In this document: piece by piece, positions 60,097 through 64,000 of the stretch
Layout of the letters: each line of letters starts with the position of its first letter
Numbering within the stretch: position 1 is the stretch's first letter
NCBI GenBank assembly: GCA_036571765.1
Contig: BROE01000003.1
Span: forward strand, 20,384,021 to 20,448,020
DNA from: Plecoglossus altivelis
Lineage: Eukaryota; Chordata; Actinopteri; Osmeriformes; Plecoglossidae
Direction: 5' to 3'
DNA: 64,000 bases
Notes under the pieces: model-generated
Databases searched by the model: none
What the model saw: only the letters and a program-made list of their open reading frames with translations
What the model was told of the DNA's origin: nothing
Program-made: the position numbers and the translations under genes

Positions 60097-62703
60097 CAGA
60101 GAGCGAGGAAAGAAAAAGATAGGAGACCAAGATTTGAGACCACCTGTATCTCACTACTTCCTGTTTCCTGTACTGCAACACTAATTTTGATCAGTCTGCT
60201 GATTTCTAAATAAATGTATCAATCAACAACTCCAGAACGATCTGTTTCTGTGTCCATCATAAACAAAGTCCCACATGTACTGTATTGTTTTGGGAACAAG
60301 AATAGTTACTGTAAGACATTTGTAAATTATATATGTTTGACACTGGAATCAAATGCTAACTGAATGGTCCCATTTCTGTACAGAAAACATATAATTCTTG
60401 AGGGGTCGAGTGTCTTCTTCAGATGACACCTGAAATATCCTCTGATGTACAGTGAGCATCCCCTTATATGCCTGTTTCTCCCATCTACATTTGAACATCA
60501 ACAACACCAGTGTCTGGACTGCCAGCAGTCTCTGATATGGATTAGCAACAACAGTAGACCTCTAGCCTAGCAACGACAGTAGACCTCTAGCCTAGCAACG
60601 ACAGTAGACCTCTATCTTAACAACTTCTGTAGACCTCTAGCCTAGCAACGACAGTAGACCTCTAGCCTACCTCTAGCCTAGCAACGACAGTAGACCTCTA
60701 TCTTAACAACTTCTGTAGACATCTAGCCTAGCAACGACAGTAGACCTCTAGCCTAACAACGATAGTAGACCTCTAGCCTAGCAACGACAGTAGACCTCTA
60801 GCCTAACGACTGTAGACCTCTAGCCTAGCAACGACAGTAGATCTCTAGCCTAACAACGGCAGTAGACCTCCAGCCTAACAACGGGAGTAGACCTCTAGCG
60901 TAACAACGACAGTAGACCTCCAGCCTAGTAACCTGGAGTGGGAAGCAAGTACCTACACAGGGTGTGATCGAAGGTCTGTCTTCACTACTGCCGACAAGGA
61001 ATCTCTAGATTAACCATTACATCTCTATCTCGTTGTAGATTAACACAGATTTGAAAAACAGACTCTGATTATATGAATGAGAATCGGGTGGCATGCTCTC
61101 AACTATGCAAAGTGTCAGTTGTGTGAGAAAACAAATGCAGCTCTCAGATAGGCCTTCGTTGCCATAATATGATTCTTTCTCATGGTGTCTCCCTAACAAA
61201 ACTAGACACTGTACCAGAACAGAAAACAGTAACTGTAACAGAAAAGGTCTGGAGGAGACACCTTGAAAGACTGTTTGAGTAGGTAAAGAAATGTGCTTTA
61301 AAAACAAACTCATGGCACATTTGAATAGCAGGTCAGTGTCATTTCCATTATAAGATGAGGTAACTTTTATTGTATTTAAAATATAATTTAATGACCTTTC
61401 TCATCTCTCTGTGACTGTGTATTTAGAATCTCTAGTGTCAGTATATCAGTAAAGAGCTCCTGTCACAGTGGTTCATCTCCTTTCTGTTTGCTGTACATTT
61501 CCTGTCTTCATACCATCACACAAAATAGTATAACAATAATACCAAATAAAGTGTATGTGGATCAATCAGACACAGATCATTTTAAAACTGAGATGTTATG
61601 GCAGGGATTTCTCATACGATACTGGCCCCGGGATGCCATGAGAGAAACTATTTAGTTTGTCACCAGTAAACTATAGACATGATAAGATCTGGTTGACTAA
61701 CAAATATTACTCACAAGCACCCACTTTTCTGACATGGAAATCCCTTGTTTATTCTCTGTTGTGTGAATCTTCCATTGAATACGAAGTTGTATACTGTTAC
61801 AACTGTATGTTCTGAAGGATACTTTAATTAAACGTTCAGATACACTTAATCCTGCTGTATAACTATACAGAAACAACAAAAAACACAGCAAAGGCGAAAT
61901 TACTTTGAAACAAATTTACTGAACCTCACATTAGAGCAAATATATACACAATATAAATTATATGGCATACCACATTACAATCATCATTCTTACTATCTAA
62001 AATAGAGGATATCTTTTCATCCAGTAGGACAGGTAGGGTTCACATGGGAACAACCTCAGTATCAGAATAATGTATTTTTCCATCATTGCAACTTTGAAGA
62101 GATTTCACGTCTTAATCACATTTGCAGTGAACCCATCAAGATACTGTTATAGACCACATACAGTATATTGCTGTGGATTATTTTTGAAACTCGCACCTGT
62201 ATTTAGGATCACAATGAAATAATGTAACAAAATATTATTGTTTGAGTGCCTTCCAGAAGCATAAATAGTGTAGACCTGACATGTACTACAGAAAATAAGA
62301 ACTTGTATAGAAAGATAGGGCTAAACTTAACAAGACGTTTCCCGTGTTACAAAGCAGCTGCTCTGATTCTCATAGTAAGTCTCTTCCTGGTTGTTGTGTC
62401 AGAATGATAGAACCTGTTAGAATAATGTATTTCAATCTGTTCCCAAATGTGACACTAGGCAATAAACAAAGCAATAGTGCTCGTAGTGTTAGAACTGACA
62501 GGTGAGTGTCTTCTTCTGTCATCACATTCTGATCAAACGCTGTTAGACTGAAAAACACACATTACCAGTTTGAATCTGTAAAACTGTGGATCTGAGCTAC
62601 ATCAAGCTACTCCCACCGCAGCTAGCCACACCCCCGCACCTAGCCACACCCCCGCACCAAGCCCCACCAAGCTGTGCCAGGCCACACCCACAGCACTGGG
62701 AGC
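60097..62703. other. Intergenic stretch between cox8 and ric8a
   Basis: It contains the cox8 3' untranslated region, the minisatellite at 60540-60935, plain AT-rich DNA, and from about 62000 on the likely 3' untranslated region of ric8a on the minus strand. No coding exon was recognised. Confidence 0.6.
60540..60935. repeat. 25-bp minisatellite downstream of cox8
   Basis: About 15 copies of a 25-bp unit containing AGCAACGACAGTAGACCTCT, with TCTTAACAACTTCTG variants forming a higher-order pattern. Confidence 0.92.
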
Positions 62704-64000
62704 TTACTCCAGATCATCCTCGCTGTCAGAGGCATGTGGCTGGTTGGGGGCAACCTGCTGGGCCAACCTCTTCAGATCAGACACGTTCATCTCCCTCATC
62801 GTCCCGTCACTTCCCAGCTGCATCGGCTGGATCACATGGTTCCTGGACAGACAGACGGACAGGATGGCAAAAAGGAAAGGCTGAGGTCAATCTGTCCACA
62901 AGCAGACTTTTCCTAACATGCTTGTGTTTAGATCAGTGTGATGTGGAGAAGGGGGATGGCTACGAGACATTCAAGTTAAATGTACATTAAAGTTCATTTG
63001 ATGTCTACAGGGTTTATACAGTTGAATGATGAAAATGCAGAAGGGGCATTTGTAATAGTTTATAAAGGCATCAAAACTTAGCGTCCAAGTCACAATCCCA
63101 CTGCTGAGGTGGACATCTGGTGGACATTTATGGAAATACAGACGCTGCTGCATAAGTGACACTGTTCAGCCTTCAGAGCTTAGTGTGAATACATGATTAC
63201 CTGGAGAGCTTATCAAACATGTTAACCAGCTTCATGGCCTCTATCTCTTTCTGCTCCTCCGTCATCCCCTCCATGGGATTAGGCTGCTCATCCTCAACGA
63301 TACCCGTCACTGGGTTGATGCTGTACAGGATACAGAACAAAACACACATGTACAAATGTTGTATGGAGCAAAGAGAAGTTGTGTTGAAGTAGGGGGAGTT
63401 GTGTTGAAGTAGGGGGAGTTGTGTTGAAGTACTGGGAGTTGTGTGGAGGAAGGGGGAGTTGTGTTGAAGAAGGGGGAGTTGTGTTGAAGTAGGGGGAGTT
63501 GTGTTGAAGTAGGGGAAGTTGTGTTGAAGTAGGGGGAGTTTGGACTCACTGGCTCTTGGCTTCCCTATACTCCTCCGTCTCACTGTCCTCGTCCTCTGAG
63601 TATGTTCCAGAGTCGCTCCCTCCACGCATGAGACCTCGGGCAGCAAGAAGACCTGCTGCGTTACCATAACCCGTATATTTGATGAACCTGGAAACTACAG
63701 TGAGGAAGAGGAGAGATGTTTAACAGGAATGGTGTTTTGATGAATGTAGAGAATCTTGCATGTCCACATAATTTCAATCAGAAACTAAGAATACAATTAA
63801 TGATTTACGTATACATTAAAACAATATAACTGAATAGACCCTAATTGCCATTAGCAGCGATGTCTGTCTTACCGCTTTCTTTACACAGAACAAACAGGAA
63901 CTCAGAGGAGCAGTTTTTCACATCCGTATCGATGTGTGTCATTAAGCGGACCAGCTTGTTACGAAGAGTGTTTCCCACCTCCGGCTTGTTCTTCACATCT
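62704..64000 (-). CDS. ric8a: Synembryn-A (RIC8A), C-terminal part
   Basis: Chaperone and exchange factor for G-protein alpha subunits at cytosol and membrane. Four last exons in transcript order: 64000 (or beyond) to 63873, 63694-63550, 63320-63201 and 62842-62704; phases agree. They encode NKLVRLMTHIDTD, FLFVLCKES, RFIKYTGYGNAAGLLAARGL, the acidic TYSEDEDSETEEYREAK (the region phosphorylated by CK2 in mammals), PNPMEGMTEEQKEIEAMKL and the tail SDSEDDLE. SVSRFIKYTG and MFDKLSR favour RIC8A over RIC8B. The tail differs from the mammalian one. The N-terminal two thirds lie beyond the window. Confidence 0.92.
63375..63542. repeat. 20-bp minisatellite in ric8a intron
   Basis: Eight copies of GTGTTGAAGTAGGGGGAGTT between the second- and third-last coding exons; the array stops about eight bases from the exon at 63550, next to its donor. 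Confidence 0.93.

Overview
The window is nuclear DNA of a ray-finned fish (teleost). The reasons are vertebrate genes with many short GT-AG introns, fish-type gene content (a vertebrate CAX exchanger and a spexin-2 gene, both absent from placental mammals), (CA)n and (GA)n microsatellites, and an unusually dense set of minisatellites with 12-47 bp units. The species cannot be named from the sequence. One N-filled gap (54770-54830) and two short stretches where otherwise perfect genes lose their reading frame suggest a draft assembly.

Layout, left to right. 1-4046: non-coding, repeat-rich. 4047-5852 (+): a muscarinic acetylcholine receptor of the M2 type, split by two small introns inside the coding region. 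6042-7605: a 1.5 kb telomere-like minisatellite. 9861-19781 (+): ahcyl2, an IRBIT-family S-adenosylhomocysteine-hydrolase-like protein, with large minisatellites in intron 1 and one growing out of its last splice donor. 19782-31105: about 11 kb with no recognised gene, several repeats and a 527 bp tandem duplication. 31106-35316 (-): ube2h, complete, 183 codons. 36491-41246 (+): klhdc10, complete, 10 coding exons. 43531-50403 (-): a CAX-family cation/H+ exchanger, 17 clear exons and a disturbed middle. 51743-56621 (+): tesmin, 10 coding exons with the paired CXC DNA-binding motifs. 57558-58358 (+): a five-exon spexin-2 neuropeptide gene whose first coding exon is only 12 bases. 59282-60096 (+): cox8. 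62704-64000 (-): the 3' part of ric8a, running off the window.

These are unrelated housekeeping and signalling genes kept together by synteny, not an operon-like system. chrm2, ahcyl2, ube2h and klhdc10 correspond to a human 7q32-q33 group. tesmin, cox8 and ric8a correspond to human chromosome 11 genes. ube2h/klhdc10 and cax/tesmin are head-to-head pairs with 1.2-1.3 kb shared upstream regions; klhdc10/cax are convergent. The most interesting signals are the compact spexin-2 gene, and three separate minisatellites (in ahcyl2, ube2h and tesmin) whose units are copies of the adjacent exon/intron boundary and so carry extra splice-donor-like sites.
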